NCBI RefSeq assembly: GCF_004364155.1
Contig: NZ_SOAZ01000009.1
Span: forward strand, 48,945-112,944
Reading direction: 5' to 3'
DNA from: Fonticella tunisiensis
Lineage (GTDB): Bacteria > Bacillota > Clostridia > Clostridiales > Caloramatoraceae
Length of the DNA: 64,000 bases
Part shown: positions 1-9,335 of the stretch, one piece after another
Numbering within the stretch: position 1 is the stretch's first letter
Layout of the letters: every line of letters starts with the position of its first letter
Translations under genes and position numbers: made by a program
The notes under the pieces: generated by a model
The model's input: only the letters and a program-made list of their open reading frames with translations
The model's database searches: none
Told to the model about the DNA's origin: nothing

Positions 1-30
1 TTTAACTACCTTTTCAACGATTACAGGCAT
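1..30 (-). CDS. Possible 5' end of an unidentified gene
   Basis: On the minus strand an ATG at position 30 opens a frame running off the window edge and reading MPVIVEKVVK. It lies about 50 bases past the zapA terminator, with a modest G-rich stretch (TTGGGG) upstream as a candidate ribosome binding site. Ten residues are too few to identify a family, and it does not look like the U32 peptidase often found beside zapA in Clostridia. It could be chance. Confidence 0.3.
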   Translation of the reverse strand, partial: MPVIVEKVVK

Positions 31-78
31 GCTTTAACCCCAATAAAATGGCTTTACTTATATATATGTTGCAAGTTT

Positions 79-103
79 CAAAAAAATAAGGGCTTTATGC
101 CCT
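79..103 (-). terminator. Intrinsic terminator after zapA
   Basis: On the minus strand AGGGC-ATAAA-GCCCT forms a short hairpin followed by TTATTTTTTT. It overlaps the zapA stop codon, so the zapA transcript appears to end here, separating zapA from whatever follows. Confidence 0.6.
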
Positions 104-713
104 AGATGCCTCTTTTTTTACTCTGAAGCTCCTTAAGATCCTTTAAGTCCTTTTTTACCCTTACAAGCTCAATCTGGCTTTCAAGGAGCTGATCCTTAAG
201 ATTTGCAATGTTTTCATGGGTCTGGGATATTTCCTTCTCCAACTTTTCGTTTTGCTCTCTGAGATAAGCATTTTCTTTGATGAGTTTTTCGTATTCGGAA
301 TTGTTTTTTATATAATTTTCATACAATTCATCGTAATCCTTTTTAAGCGTATTTACATCAGCTTCCTTTTCCTGCTGAAGCTTCACGTAACTTTCATACT
401 CTTCCTTAAGCCTATCATATGCTTCCTTCAGTTCTTCATAATCGCGTTTTAATTTCTTAATCTTTTCCTCAGGCTCACTGAGGGATCTTTTTAAAACCTC
501 AACTTCCCTGCGGGTTTTAAATAGTTCATCCGTTATGGTAAGAGCAGAAAGTACTGCTGATGACGTGTTACTGTGCTTAGGATTACCATATAATATTTCT
601 TTAACCTTCTTATCCACAAAATTGGCTATGGAGAAGAGGTAGTCTTCTGATTCATCGCCGGTTAAAGTATATTCAGCTCCGTTTATTTTAACAGTAACCT
701 TGTTTTTTGTCAT
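102..713 (-). CDS. zapA: ZapA-like cell division protein with long coiled-coil tail
   Basis: The first ~80 residues (TKNKVTVKINGAEYTLTG onward, with an NFVDKKV segment) match the ZapA family, which binds and bundles FtsZ at the division site. Residues ~90-195 are a continuous Lys/Glu/Leu heptad coiled coil, so the 203-residue protein is about twice the usual ZapA length of ~90-100. I chose the ATG at 713 because GAGAGGGTG sits 7 bases upstream and the conserved domain begins there; a longer in-frame reading to 785 has no such support. Its position downstream of pheT is a common clostridial arrangement, but here a foldback repeat and a pheT terminator separate them, so it is probably transcribed alone. 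Confidence 0.8.
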   Translation of the reverse strand: MTKNKVTVKINGAEYTLTGDESEDYLFSIANFVDKKVKEILYGNPKHSNTSSAVLSALTITDELFKTRREVEVLKRSLSEPEEKIKKLKRDYEELKEAYDRLKEEYESYVKLQQEKEADVNTLKKDYDELYENYIKNNSEYEKLIKENAYLREQNEKLEKEISQTHENIANLKDQLLESQIELVRVKKDLKDLKELQSKKRGI

Positions 714-821
714 AGCAAGCACCCTCTCAATATTATTCAAACTTACTCCATTAATCATTCTACACGGAATAGAAAAATCCTGCATTTTATTTATATTTTA
801 TCATTAATTTTGCTTGTTGTG

Positions 822-1234
822 CTAGATAAATTTACAGATCGGCGCTGCGATAAAAAATATATTTCGGTCGCTGCTACGCTTCGAATGAAATAAAATTCAC
901 CATAAGATTATGAAAACAGTTTCAATAGTAATAATCTAAGCTTAAGTTAAGAAAGCTTTTATATTTACATTAACGTTTTGCAGTATCTAAGGGTCGATAA
1001 AAAATATATGAAATTCACATAAGGCGTGCAACTAGAAGTTCTAGGCGAAGGGATGCAGAAAAATCCTGGAACTTTCGTGACTTAAGAGAAGCGAGTTTAA
1101 CGAAAGTTCTTGATTTTTCAAATCCCGAGCCTTAGAACTTCTTTGCTAAGCTTTCTGGTGAATGAAATATATTTTTTATCGCAGCGTCGGCCTGTAGATA
1201 TTTTCTACTTTTATTTCAATGTTTTTTTCAGATC
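822..1234 (-). repeat. Foldback repeat, copy 1 (long, decayed ends)
   Basis: The core (about 1003-1190) is the minus-strand orientation of the family described in the findings: a long inverted repeat built from GAAGTTCTAGGC, AGAACTTTCGT and GATAAAAAATATAT arms. A second left-end fragment (GCTTGTTGTGCTAG then GGCGCTGCGATAAAAAATAT) lies at 822-870. The outer ends are degenerate and I see no clear target duplication. It fills the gap between zapA and pheT. Confidence 0.75.
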
Positions 1235-1250
1235 AGTAGAATAAATATAC

Positions 1251-1273
1251 AGGCCCGGCTGAGCCGGGCCTCA
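1251..1273 (-). terminator. Hairpin after pheT
   Basis: AGGCCCGGCTCAGCCGGGCCT is a perfect GC-rich stem just past the pheT stop on the minus strand. The T tract after it is poor (GTATATTTATTC), so termination may be partial. Confidence 0.55.
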
Positions 1274-1280
1274 TCTATTA

Positions 1281-3647
1281 TCATCTTAGCTGTGCTTTAA
1301 GCTTTTCTGAAAGGGCCTTAACTATCTTTTCGTGAACTCTGTTTACTTCCTCATCCTTAAGGGTACCGTTTTCTTTTCTATATACAATTGAGTATGCAAC
1401 GCTCTTTAAACCCTCCGGTATCTGTTTGCCCTTGTATACGTCAAACAGCTTAATCGATTCTATAAGCTCCCTGCCGGCCCTCATGATCACGTTTTCTATC
1501 TCACCAACTGTTACATCATCTGAAATGAGCATTGCTATGTCCCTTGTAACCGATGGGAACTTTGGAAGGGCCCTATACTTTCTTTCAAGCCTTGACGCTT
1601 CAAATATGGTTTTAAGGTCTATTTCAGCAACATATACCCTCTCATCCTCAAATCCGTAGTTTTCCGAAACATCGGGATGAACCTCTCCGAGGAAGCCCGC
1701 AGGCTTTCTTCTAACCATAAGCCTTGCACATCTTCCAGGGTGGAAGGTTGGGTTTTCGCCTTCACTTTCAAAGTCTACCCTGTCAACTCCAAGCACCGAT
1801 AAAAGGTTTTCAATTACGCCCTTTAGGCTGTAGAAATCTACATTTCCATACATTCCTATTACAAGGCGATCCCTCTCATCTGGAAGAATGTCATCCTGTG
1901 GAAGGTATACCCTTGCTATTTCAAAAATGCCTGCCTCCTTTATACCCCTCGCATAGTTTCTTCCAAGAACCTCCATCATAGATGGAATTCCTGTGGTTCT
2001 CATTATGCTGAAGTCTTCCCCCAGGGGATTTGATATAACAACGGCCTTTCTTAGGGGATCATCCTCCTTAAGCCTTATTGAATCGAATACCTTTGGGCTT
2101 GTGAAGGAGTAAGTTATCCCTTCATAAAGCCCTGAAGAGACCATAGTGTTTTTAACGGTTTCAATGAGCTTTTGTTCAGTTGTTTTTATGGCCTCTACTG
2201 CCTCGCCCTTGATTTTAACAGAAGGTATGTTGTTATAGCCATATATCCTTGCTATCTCCTCGGCTATGTCCTCCTTTATTCTCACATCCTGCCTGAAGGT
2301 TGGCACTTCAATTTTTAGGATTTCTTCTCCTTCAACCTTCATTTCAAGGCTTTCAAGTATCTCCTTCATCCTTGAAACTTCCACATCCGTTCCAAGGAAG
2401 CTGTTTATCCACTCAGGCGACACCTCAAGCCTGTGTGGTTCTAATCTTTTAGGATATACATCTATTACTCCTCCAACTACTTCCCCTGCTCCAATGAGTT
2501 CAACAAGGTGGCATGCACGTTTCATAGCAATTTCAGCAAGGTTTGGGTCTATATCCTTTTCAAATCTTGTAGATGCCTCTGTCCTCAAGCCAAGCTTTTT
2601 GGAGGTTATTCTTATATTTGAGCCGTTGAAGTTTGCTATTTCAAATACTATTGTGTTTGTGTCATCCTTAACCTCGGAGTTCTGTCCTCCCATAACACCT
2701 GCTATTCCAACCGCCTTTGCACCGTCGGCAATTACAAGCATTGATGAGTCAAGGCTGCGTTCAACGCCGTCCAATGTTATAAACCTTTCATTGTCCTCTG
2801 CCCTTCTTACTATTATCTTCTTTCCATCTATATATCTATAGTCGAAGGCATGCATTGGCTGTCCGAGCTCCAGCATGACATAGTTTGTAATGTCAACTAT
2901 ATTGTTTATGGACCTCACTCCTGCCTCCTCAAGCCTCTGCTTCATCCACTCGGGAGACGGCCCTACTTTTACATTTTTAATCATCTTTGCAATATATCTT
3001 CTGCAAAGTGGATCCTGTATTTCAACGGAAAGATAGTTCCTTATCGTATCCTCATCCTCTTTAAAGGAAGTTTCAACGGGCTTTAAAGCTGCTTTAAAGG
3101 TTGCAGCGGCTTCCCTTGCAATTCCGTAAACTCCAAAACAGTCAGGCCTGTTTGAAGTTATCTCAAAATCTATAACTCCACCTGTTAATCCGAGTACGTC
3201 CTTAACATCTACACCTATCGGGGTATCCTCTGGAAGTATCATAATCCCATGAACTGAATCCTCATTCGCAATTCCAAGTTCAAACTCAGAGCACATCATT
3301 CCGTTGGATTCAACTCCCCTGAGCTTTCCCCTTTTAATTTTAATCCCCCCTGGAAGGGTAGAGCCGTGAAGCGCAACAGGAACAATATCCCCTTCCTTTA
3401 TGTTTGTTGCCCCTGTTACTATTTGAATAACCTCATCCTTAACGTCTACCTGGCATACCTGAAGCTTATCTGCATCTGGATGCTTTTCCCTTTTTATTAT
3501 TTTTCCCGTAACCCCCCTGCTTATTTCTCTTCCGAACTCCTCAACCTCCTCAACCTTTGAGCCTGAAAGGGTTAATGCATCTGCCACCTCCCTTATATCC
3601 TTATCTAAATCAACGTAATCCAGAAGCCATTTATACGGAACCTTCAT
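1281..3647 (-). CDS. pheT: Phenylalanyl-tRNA synthetase beta subunit
   Basis: The 788-residue protein has the full bacterial PheT layout. There is an N-terminal OB-type tRNA-binding domain with HPDADKLQVCQVDV (residues ~56-69), the B3/B4 domain, a B5 domain around residues 400-475, the catalytic-like core, and a C-terminal anticodon-binding ferredoxin fold starting near KYRALPKFPSVTRDIAMLI. Together with PheS it forms the alpha2-beta2 enzyme that charges tRNA-Phe in the cytoplasm. It starts 16 bases after pheS ends and is cotranscribed with it under the T-box upstream of pheS. Length and order are normal. Confidence 0.97.
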   Translation of the reverse strand: MKVPYKWLLDYVDLDKDIREVADALTLSGSKVEEVEEFGREISRGVTGKIIKREKHPDADKLQVCQVDVKDEVIQIVTGATNIKEGDIVPVALHGSTLPGGIKIKRGKLRGVESNGMMCSEFELGIANEDSVHGIMILPEDTPIGVDVKDVLGLTGGVIDFEITSNRPDCFGVYGIAREAAATFKAALKPVETSFKEDEDTIRNYLSVEIQDPLCRRYIAKMIKNVKVGPSPEWMKQRLEEAGVRSINNIVDITNYVMLELGQPMHAFDYRYIDGKKIIVRRAEDNERFITLDGVERSLDSSMLVIADGAKAVGIAGVMGGQNSEVKDDTNTIVFEIANFNGSNIRITSKKLGLRTEASTRFEKDIDPNLAEIAMKRACHLVELIGAGEVVGGVIDVYPKRLEPHRLEVSPEWINSFLGTDVEVSRMKEILESLEMKVEGEEILKIEVPTFRQDVRIKEDIAEEIARIYGYNNIPSVKIKGEAVEAIKTTEQKLIETVKNTMVSSGLYEGITYSFTSPKVFDSIRLKEDDPLRKAVVISNPLGEDFSIMRTTGIPSMMEVLGRNYARGIKEAGIFEIARVYLPQDDILPDERDRLVIGMYGNVDFYSLKGVIENLLSVLGVDRVDFESEGENPTFHPGRCARLMVRRKPAGFLGEVHPDVSENYGFEDERVYVAEIDLKTIFEASRLERKYRALPKFPSVTRDIAMLISDDVTVGEIENVIMRAGRELIESIKLFDVYKGKQIPEGLKSVAYSIVYRKENGTLKDEEVNRVHEKIVKALSEKLKAQLR

Positions 3648-3663
3648 GTTATCCCTCCTGTTT

Positions 3664-4683
3664 CTAGAACTGTTTCAAAAATCTCACATCATTTTCATAT
3701 AAAAGCCTTATATCATCAATCCCGTACTTCGCCATAACGATTCTATCAAGCCCCATTCCAAAGGCAAAGCCGCTGTAAACTTCCGGATCTATCCCCCCAG
3801 CCCTTAAAACGTCGGGGTGAACCATTCCTCCTCCAAGGATTTCAACCCATCCGGAGCCTTTGCAGACTCTGCATCCATCTCCTCCGCATACAAAGCATGA
3901 TACGTCAACTTCGCATGATGGCTCTGTAAACGGGAAATGGTGGGGCCTGAATTTTGTTTTTGTTTTCTCCCCAAAAAATCTCTTTGCAAAGGTATCAAGG
4001 GTACCCTTAAGGTTTGCCATTGTTATCCCCTTATCAACAACCAGGCCTTCTATCTGGAAAAATATTGGGGAATGCGTTGCATCTGAGGCATCTGAGCGGT
4101 AAACCTTTCCCGGAACTATTACCCTTATAGGAGGTTTCGTTTTTTCCATCGTTCTTACCTGCACAGGGGAAGTCTGTGTTCTTAAAACTACCCTGTCATT
4201 TATATAGAATGTATCCTGTTCATCCCTTGCAGGATGGTTCTTTGGAATATTTAAAGCCTCAAAATTGTAGTAGTCAAGTTCCACTTCAGGACCCTCTGCA
4301 ACTGAGAATCCCATTCCAAAGAATATCTCTCTTATTTCGTCCAAAACCTTGGTAACCGGATGAAGGCCTCCTATAACGTTTGCTCTTCCTGGCATTGTAA
4401 CGTCTATCTTTTCCTGTGAAAGCCTTATATTCTTTTCTCTATCCTTAATTTTTCTTTTAGCCTCTTCAAGGGCTCCCTCTATTTCCTCCCTCACCTCATT
4501 GGCTGTTTTGCCTATTACAGGCCTTTCCTCAGGGGAAAGGGAGCCCATTCCTCTTAGGATTGACGTTAAAAGGCCCTTTTTACCGAGATATTTAACCCTT
4601 ACTTCATCGAGTTCCTGGCTGTTTGAAGCCTTTCCTACTTCTTCAAGGGCTTCAATTTTTATTTTCTCAAGCTGTTCCCTCAT
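3664..4683 (-). CDS. pheS: Phenylalanyl-tRNA synthetase alpha subunit
   Basis: This is a class II synthetase subunit carrying the active site for Phe-tRNA formation. Visible are the N-terminal coiled arm, motif 2 ([11 protein letters not shown]), a C-x2-C-x4-C-x2-C cluster ([12 protein letters not shown]) usual in Firmicute PheS, and motif 3 ([17 protein letters not shown]). I placed the start at 4683 ([16 protein letters not shown]) rather than 4689, because the GGAG is 8 bases from the second ATG and only about 1 from the first. The gene heads the pheST operon and is controlled by a Phe-specific T-box. Confidence 0.96.
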   Translation of the reverse strand: MREQLEKIKIEALEEVGKASNSQELDEVRVKYLGKKGLLTSILRGMGSLSPEERPVIGKTANEVREEIEGALEEAKRKIKDREKNIRLSQEKIDVTMPGRANVIGGLHPVTKVLDEIREIFFGMGFSVAEGPEVELDYYNFEALNIPKNHPARDEQDTFYINDRVVLRTQTSPVQVRTMEKTKPPIRVIVPGKVYRSDASDATHSPIFFQIEGLVVDKGITMANLKGTLDTFAKRFFGEKTKTKFRPHHFPFTEPSCEVDVSCFVCGGDGCRVCKGSGWVEILGGGMVHPDVLRAGGIDPEVYSGFAFGMGLDRIVMAKYGIDDIRLLYENDVRFLKQF

Positions 4684-4705
4684 AACCATACTCCTTTCAA
4701 AACCA

Positions 4706-5000
4706 TAGTAAAAAAGCCCTCATCCCTGAAAAGGGACGAAGGCTTTGCACTCTTCGCGGTACCACCCTAATTGACAATAAATGTCCACTTAATTAGAATA
4801 ACGGCTGTGCCGCCCCAACCTACTTTCAAAAGTTATAATTACGGCAAGTCACCGCATTTAACCTTTGTTTTTCAGATGGGGAACTCCGGAGGGAAACTTC
4901 GCATAACCCTTCTGCAGATGAGCTCTCAATCCACGGCCCATCCTCCCTGTGCAGGGTATTATGTTACTGGCCTCCTTCGCAGTTTTTTCCATATATTTTA
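4706..5000 (-). promoter_or_regulatory. T-box leader, Phe-specific
   Basis: The minus strand carries the T-box antiterminator core GGGTGGTACCGCG (4755-4767), followed by a terminator hairpin around AGCCTTCGTCCC/GGGATGAGGGCT and a TTTTTT tract (4710-4744). In stem I, counting back from CCGGAG, the codon at the specifier position is TTC (Phe); the thrS leader has ACC at the same offset. Uncharged tRNA-Phe should stabilise the antiterminator and switch on pheST. Confidence 0.92.
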
Positions 5001-5006
5001 AGGTGT

Positions 5007-5035
5007 ATTATAGCATAAAATAATACAGTTTTCAA
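5007..5035 (-). promoter_or_regulatory. Sigma-A promoter of the pheST T-box transcript
   Basis: The minus strand has -35 TTGAAA (5030-5035), a 17-base spacer and -10 TATAAT (5007-5012), placing the transcript start at the beginning of the T-box leader. Confidence 0.75.
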
Positions 5036-5087
5036 ATAGAACTGTCAATGGCTTATGCATATTTTGTGGTAAATACCCTTTGAATCT

Positions 5088-5858
5088 CTATTTATACAAC
5101 CTCTGCCTCACTACCTCGTAAATTATAATGGCAGCGGCAGAGGCAGCGTTTAAGGATTCCGCCCTGCCCTGCATGGGTATTTTTATTTTGTGGGTTGCAA
5201 GGTTTATATGCTCTTCAGGTATTCCGTTGGCTTCGTTTCCTATAATGATGGCTGTTTTCCCTTTGAAATCGCTGGCGTAGATATAATCTTCCACATCAAG
5301 GCTTGAGGCATATATGTTAAAGCCCCTATTCTTAAGAATGCTGCAGAGGCCTTCAAAATCATCAAAATGAAGTATCGGCATGTGAAACACTGAGCCCATG
5401 GTGGCCCTTAACGTCTTGCTGTTATACACATCAACCGTTCCCTTTATCAATATAACAGCACTGGCCCCCGCCGCATCGCTGGTTCTTATTATGGTTCCAA
5501 GGTTTCCTGGATCCTGAACCCCATCGGCTATAACTATAAAGTCGCCTTCAATATCCTCTAAAGCATAGCTCTGCTTTCTAACAACTGCAACGGCCCCCTG
5601 GGGATTTTCAGTTTCGGAAAGCTCTTTTATAAGTGGTTCATCTATTTCAAACTTATCCACTTCACTTGACAGTATGGACTCGCTTCCATTGACCCTGTAA
5701 AGTTTACGGCTGTATAGTATATAATCCACAACACCCTCTTTAAGGCCTTCCTCAATAAAGCGAATGCCTTCAACAAGAAACCTTCCCTGCTGCTCCCTGT
5801 ATTTTCTCTGTTTAAGCTTTAAAGCGTTTTTTACAAGCCTGTTATCCCTGCTTAACAT
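5088..5858 (-). CDS. SpoU/TrmH-family RNA 2'-O-methyltransferase
   Basis: The 256-residue protein has an N-terminal substrate-binding segment (RKYREQQGRFLVEGIRF) and a C-terminal SPOUT knot. SPOUT motif 1 is DPGNLGTIIRTSDAAGA, motif 2 is IIGNEANGIP and motif 3 is IPMQGRAESLNAASAAAI. Family members use SAM to methylate ribose 2'-OH in rRNA or tRNA. It resembles the clostridial YsgA/RlmB-like proteins commonly located just upstream of pheS; the exact target nucleotide cannot be read from the sequence. It starts 11 bases after the trkA-like gene ends, so the two are probably cotranscribed. No terminator is visible before the pheS promoter. Confidence 0.9.
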   Translation of the reverse strand: MLSRDNRLVKNALKLKQRKYREQQGRFLVEGIRFIEEGLKEGVVDYILYSRKLYRVNGSESILSSEVDKFEIDEPLIKELSETENPQGAVAVVRKQSYALEDIEGDFIVIADGVQDPGNLGTIIRTSDAAGASAVILIKGTVDVYNSKTLRATMGSVFHMPILHFDDFEGLCSILKNRGFNIYASSLDVEDYIYASDFKGKTAIIIGNEANGIPEEHINLATHKIKIPMQGRAESLNAASAAAIIIYEVVRQRLYK

Positions 5859-5869
5859 ATATTCATCCC

Positions 5870-6532
5870 TTATCGCATTTTTCTTCTTTCGATGTTCTTA
5901 AGGTCATCGGTTGCTCCAACAACCACCAGTATGTCGCCTTCCTGCAGAACGTCATCGGCAGTTGGCGATATGTTTATATCGTTACCCCTCTTTATAGCCA
6001 TTATATTGATTCCGTACTTGCTTCTCATATTCAATTCACTAAGGGATTTTCCATGCCATTCTTCAAGGGGCGTAACTTCCATTATACTGTAATCCGGTGA
6101 AAGTTCTATGTATTCAAGTATATTGGATGAGCAAAGATTGTGTCCAACCCTTACGCCCATTTCCCTTTCAGGGAATACCACCCTGTCTGCTCCTATTTTG
6201 TACAGAACCTTCGCATGAAGTTCGTTCTGTGCCTTTGCAATAACGTATTTTATTCCATACTCCTTTGCAAGCAGAGTTACCATGATGCTTGATTGAACGT
6301 CATCTCCTATTGCTATTACAGCAACATCGAAGTTTCTTATTCCAAGGGATCTGAGGGCTGCCTCATCCGTTGCATCCGCCTGAACGGCATGAGTTGCAAA
6401 ATCGGCCATTTCCTGGACCTTTTCCTCATCCTTGTCAATTACAAGAACCTCATTTCCAAGAGAATAAAGAGTTTTTGCAACGCTTGAGCCAAATCTTCCA
6501 AGTCCTATAACAACAAATTGTCTAAAAGACAT
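5870..6532 (-). CDS. ktrA: Potassium uptake regulatory subunit (TrkA/KtrA)
   Basis: This cytoplasmic RCK protein gates the KtrB/TrkH channel. An N-terminal Rossmann RCK_N domain carries the nucleotide-binding VIGLGRFGSS motif (residues ~7-16) with acidic VIDKDEE after strand 2, and a TrkA_C domain fills residues ~140-218. At 220 residues it is the single-RCK KtrA size rather than the doubled E. coli TrkA. I chose the ATG at 6532 because AAAGGAGG lies immediately upstream; the in-frame extension to 6556 has no such site. It follows the channel gene by 26 bases, forming a two-gene K+ operon. Confidence 0.93.
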   Translation of the reverse strand: MSFRQFVVIGLGRFGSSVAKTLYSLGNEVLVIDKDEEKVQEMADFATHAVQADATDEAALRSLGIRNFDVAVIAIGDDVQSSIMVTLLAKEYGIKYVIAKAQNELHAKVLYKIGADRVVFPEREMGVRVGHNLCSSNILEYIELSPDYSIMEVTPLEEWHGKSLSELNMRSKYGINIMAIKRGNDINISPTADDVLQEGDILVVVGATDDLKNIERRKMR

Positions 6533-6558
6533 TTTAATTCCTCCTTTAACCCCCATTA

Positions 6559-7920
6559 TTAACCAACAAGTATTTTATCTTCAGGATATTTTATAGACGA
6601 ACTTTCCAACTGCTGCCTGCTGGCAAATGCCAGAGCCAGCGTTAATGGGCCTACCCTTCCCGCGTACATAGTCAGCAGTACTGCAACCTTCCCAATGGTA
6701 GTAAGCTTTGGTGTGATTCCAAGCGTAAGCCCAACGGTTCCAAAGGCTGATGTAGCCTCATACAGGAATTCAATGAATTTACCCTGCTCAGTTATGGAAA
6801 GTATAAAGGTTACAACCATAACCAGTGTAAAGCTTATTACTGATATTGCAAGTGCTCTATAAACCATAGCTTTATTTATCCTTTTTTTGAATATTTCAGT
6901 GTCTTCCCTGCCTCGAACAACAGCAATTACAGTCATAAATATCAATGTAGCTGTAGATGTTTTTATACCTCCTCCAGTTGAACCCGGAGAGGCTCCGATA
7001 AACATAAGTATAATTGTAAGGAACTGTCCTGCAGTCGTCATTCCATCCGTTGGAATACTGTTATATCCAGCAGTTCTTGGGGTTATAGATGCAAAAAGGC
7101 TTGCAAGTATCTTCCCTTTCATTGATAAATTGCCCATCGTTTTTGGGTTTGCGTACTCCAGAATGAAAAAGAGCACTGCTCCTCCCAATATAAGTATTGC
7201 CGTCACTATGAGTACAACTTTAGTATGCAGTGAAAGCCTCTTTGTCTTCCTTATATGTAAAAGCTCGGTTATCACCGCAAAGCCTATTCCACCAACTGCT
7301 ATAAGCCCTCCTATTGTCAGGGTTACGGTTGCATTTTCAACATAGGGGGTTATGCTTCTAAATCCACCTATAAGGTCAAACCCTGCGTTGCAGAAGGCCG
7401 ATATGGAGTGGAATATTCCATAATATATACCTTTTAATAATCCATAATCCTTAATAAACTGGGTTGATAAAAGAACTGCCCCTATTCCTTCTATGGTAAA
7501 GGTTATTCCCATAACATAAAGCGCAAGCTTTACAACTCCCTGAAGGTTAAATGCATTATATGCCTCCTGCATTATGAGCCTTTCCTTAAGGGTAATTCTC
7601 TTACCCAGGAGTACAAAAAACATGGTTGCAAAGGTCATAAAGCCAAGGCCGCCGATTTGAATTAAACTGATTATAACTATCTGACCGAAGGTGCTCCAGT
7701 AAGTTCCAGTATCAACCACTACAAGCCCAGTTACGCATACAGCTGAAGTGGCTGTAAAAAGCGCATCCACAAAGGGGGTAACTACTCCGCTTCTAGATGA
7801 TATTGGAAGCATAAGCAAAAGTGCACCTACAAGTATAACCCCTGCGAACCCAAGTGCAAGTACCTGGACGGGTTGAATCCTTTTAAGACTCAATTTTCCA
7901 TCCCTTTCACCCGACTCCAT
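6559..7920 (-). CDS. ktrB: Potassium channel subunit (TrkH/KtrB)
   Basis: This 453-residue integral membrane protein of the SKT superfamily has four M1-P-M2 repeats. The filter-loop glycines are visible in AVCVTGLVVVD, AFCNAGFDLIG, the repeat-3 GASPGSTGGGIKTST segment and AFGTVGLTLG. It forms the K+ (or Na+-dependent K+) uptake pore regulated by the adjacent RCK protein. A strong AGGAGG precedes the ATG. Its size is closer to KtrB than to E. coli TrkH. Confidence 0.93.
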   Translation of the reverse strand: MESGERDGKLSLKRIQPVQVLALGFAGVILVGALLLMLPISSRSGVVTPFVDALFTATSAVCVTGLVVVDTGTYWSTFGQIVIISLIQIGGLGFMTFATMFFVLLGKRITLKERLIMQEAYNAFNLQGVVKLALYVMGITFTIEGIGAVLLSTQFIKDYGLLKGIYYGIFHSISAFCNAGFDLIGGFRSITPYVENATVTLTIGGLIAVGGIGFAVITELLHIRKTKRLSLHTKVVLIVTAILILGGAVLFFILEYANPKTMGNLSMKGKILASLFASITPRTAGYNSIPTDGMTTAGQFLTIILMFIGASPGSTGGGIKTSTATLIFMTVIAVVRGREDTEIFKKRINKAMVYRALAISVISFTLVMVVTFILSITEQGKFIEFLYEATSAFGTVGLTLGITPKLTTIGKVAVLLTMYAGRVGPLTLALAFASRQQLESSSIKYPEDKILVG

Positions 7921-8014
7921 GATAAAACCTCCTAAAAAGGTATGATTTAAATAAATTATATCATAATGGCTATTTTATACAACTTTAAATAAATTATAAA
8001 CTGCGTTAAGAAAT

Positions 8015-8038
8015 AAAGAGACCTTCTCCGGTCTCTTT
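8015..8038 (-). terminator. Terminator of the infC-rpmI-rplT operon
   Basis: AAAGAGACC-GGAGA-AGGTCTCTTT followed by ATTTCTT on the minus strand, 20 bases past the rplT stop. Confidence 0.75.
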
Positions 8039-8057
8039 GGATTATTTTCATATTAAG

Positions 8058-8417
8058 TTATGCGTTTACTTTTTCCTTAGCTATGTTTACAAGCTCAGTA
8101 AATGCTGCCTCATCGTTTACAGCAATTTCAGCAAGCATCTTTCTGTTTATATCTATCCCTGCAAGTTTAAGCCCGTTGATAAACTTTGAGTATGATAAAC
8201 CATTTGCCCTTGCAGCTGCATTTATTCTTGCTATCCATAGCTTTCTAAAGTCTCTCTTCTTCTGCTTCCTTCCAACATATGCGTACTGCAGACTCTTCAT
8301 TACAGCCTGCTTTGCTATTCTGTAAAGCTTACTCTTTCCACCATAGTATCCCTTAGCCAACTTCATTATCTTTCTGCGTTTTTTATGAGCATGAACGGCT
8401 CTCTTTACTCTTGCCAT
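8058..8417 (-). CDS. rplT: 50S ribosomal protein L20
   Basis: The 119-residue basic protein begins [20 protein letters not shown] and contains [15 protein letters not shown] and [19 protein letters not shown], all diagnostic of bL20. L20 nucleates assembly of the large subunit and in Firmicutes represses its own operon by binding the leader upstream of infC. It is the last gene of the infC-rpmI-rplT operon and is followed by a clear terminator. Confidence 0.98.
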   Translation of the reverse strand: MARVKRAVHAHKKRRKIMKLAKGYYGGKSKLYRIAKQAVMKSLQYAYVGRKQKKRDFRKLWIARINAAARANGLSYSKFINGLKLAGIDINRKMLAEIAVNDEAAFTELVNIAKEKVNA

Positions 8418-8446
8418 ATTACGACCTCCTTTTCAATCCTTCTTCT

Positions 8447-8644
8447 TTATGCATATGGTAAAAGCTTCATTACTTTCTTCTGCTCTGCAACATGAACATA
8501 GGTACCCTTTCTAAGGTGTCTCTTTCTCTTTGATGTTTTCTTGTTTAATATGTGTCTCTTAAAGGCATGCGCCCTCTTGAACTTACCTGTTCCAGTCTTT
8601 CTATATCTTTTTGATGCACCTTTATGTGTTTTCATTTTTGGCAT
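8447..8644 (-). CDS. rpmI: 50S ribosomal protein L35
   Basis: The 65-residue, Lys/Arg-rich protein has the bL35 hallmark start [20 protein letters not shown] and a [12 protein letters not shown] segment. It lies between infC and rplT with short gaps (25 and 29 bases) in the conserved operon order. Length and sequence are normal. Confidence 0.98.
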   Translation of the reverse strand: MPKMKTHKGASKRYRKTGTGKFKRAHAFKRHILNKKTSKRKRHLRKGTYVHVAEQKKVMKLLPYA

Positions 8645-8669
8645 GTTAATTCCTCCCCTCTTTTACTCA

Positions 8670-9179
8670 TCACTTCTTTGGTGCCAGGACCATTATCATG
8701 TTTTTTCCTTCAAGTTTTGGTTCCTTTTCTATTGAACCCACTTCAGAAAGCTTATCTGCAAATTTTTTGAGTATATCCATACCAAAGTGGGAATGTTCAG
8801 CTTCTCTTCCTCTAAATCTTACAGTCACTTTAACCTTGTCTCCATCCTTTAGGAACTTCTCTGCGTTCTTCGCCTTAACGTTCAGGTCATGGTCCTCTAT
8901 ATTGGGACTTATGCGTACTTCCTTTATTGTAATAACCTTCTGCTTCTTCTTGGCTTCCTTTTCCTTCTTCTGAAGTTCATAAAGGTACTTGCCATAATCC
9001 ATAATTTTACATACAGGCGGCTTAGCCTGTGGAGCAATCATGACAAGGTCAAGCTCCTTCGATTCAGCAATTGACAGAGCCTCTCTGGATGACATTATGC
9101 CAATCTGTTCGCCATTTGGTCCAATGAGTCTGACTTCCTTTTCACGAATTTCTTCGTTAACTAAATTTTGTTTACTAAT
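8670..9179 (-). CDS. infC: Translation initiation factor IF-3 with an AUU start
   Basis: IF-3 binds the 30S subunit and polices start-codon and initiator-tRNA choice. The protein has the IF3_N domain (LVNEEIREKEVRLIGPNGEQ), the linker helix rich in Lys, and the IF3_C domain (GDKVKVTVRFRGREAEH). I place the start at ATT (9179). The AGGAGG at 9188-9193 is exactly 8 bases upstream of this ATT, and the first residues then align with IF-3 proteins. The only upstream in-frame candidate, a GTG at 9188, overlaps the ribosome binding site itself. AUU starts on infC are known in E. coli and Bacillus relatives and let IF-3 repress itself. The encoded protein is 169 residues. Confidence 0.93.
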   Translation of the reverse strand: MSKQNLVNEEIREKEVRLIGPNGEQIGIMSSREALSIAESKELDLVMIAPQAKPPVCKIMDYGKYLYELQKKEKEAKKKQKVITIKEVRISPNIEDHDLNVKAKNAEKFLKDGDKVKVTVRFRGREAEHSHFGMDILKKFADKLSEVGSIEKEPKLEGKNMIMVLAPKK

Positions 9180-9194
9180 AACTTCCACCTCCTA

Positions 9195-9329
9195 AAGTTT
9201 CAAGGCAAAGGACATATATAAAAAGCGGATGGATATAATCCATCCGCAAAGATACTCCAGACAAAACCAGTTTAATAACCTTACTACCTGTGGCGTAAGG
9301 TGAGAAGCGGATGGCTTCTACTTATCACT
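9195..9329 (-). promoter_or_regulatory. Probable L20-type leader with intrinsic terminator
   Basis: Between the promoter and infC the transcript contains a terminator hairpin (GCGGATGG-ATTATAT-CCATCCGC, 9225-9247, followed by TTTTTATATA). An upstream GCCATCCGC (9312-9320 on the plus strand) could pair with the terminator's GCGGATGG arm. This antiterminator/terminator arrangement before infC-rpmI-rplT is the known Firmicute L20 leader layout. The assignment rests on position and pairing, not on a covariance-model match. Confidence 0.65.
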
Positions 9330-9335
9330 TTTAAT

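Noticed and set aside
2266..2841. 191-codon plus-strand frame inside pheT
   Set aside because: It is Ser/Thr/Ile-rich antisense translation of pheT; no ribosome binding site.
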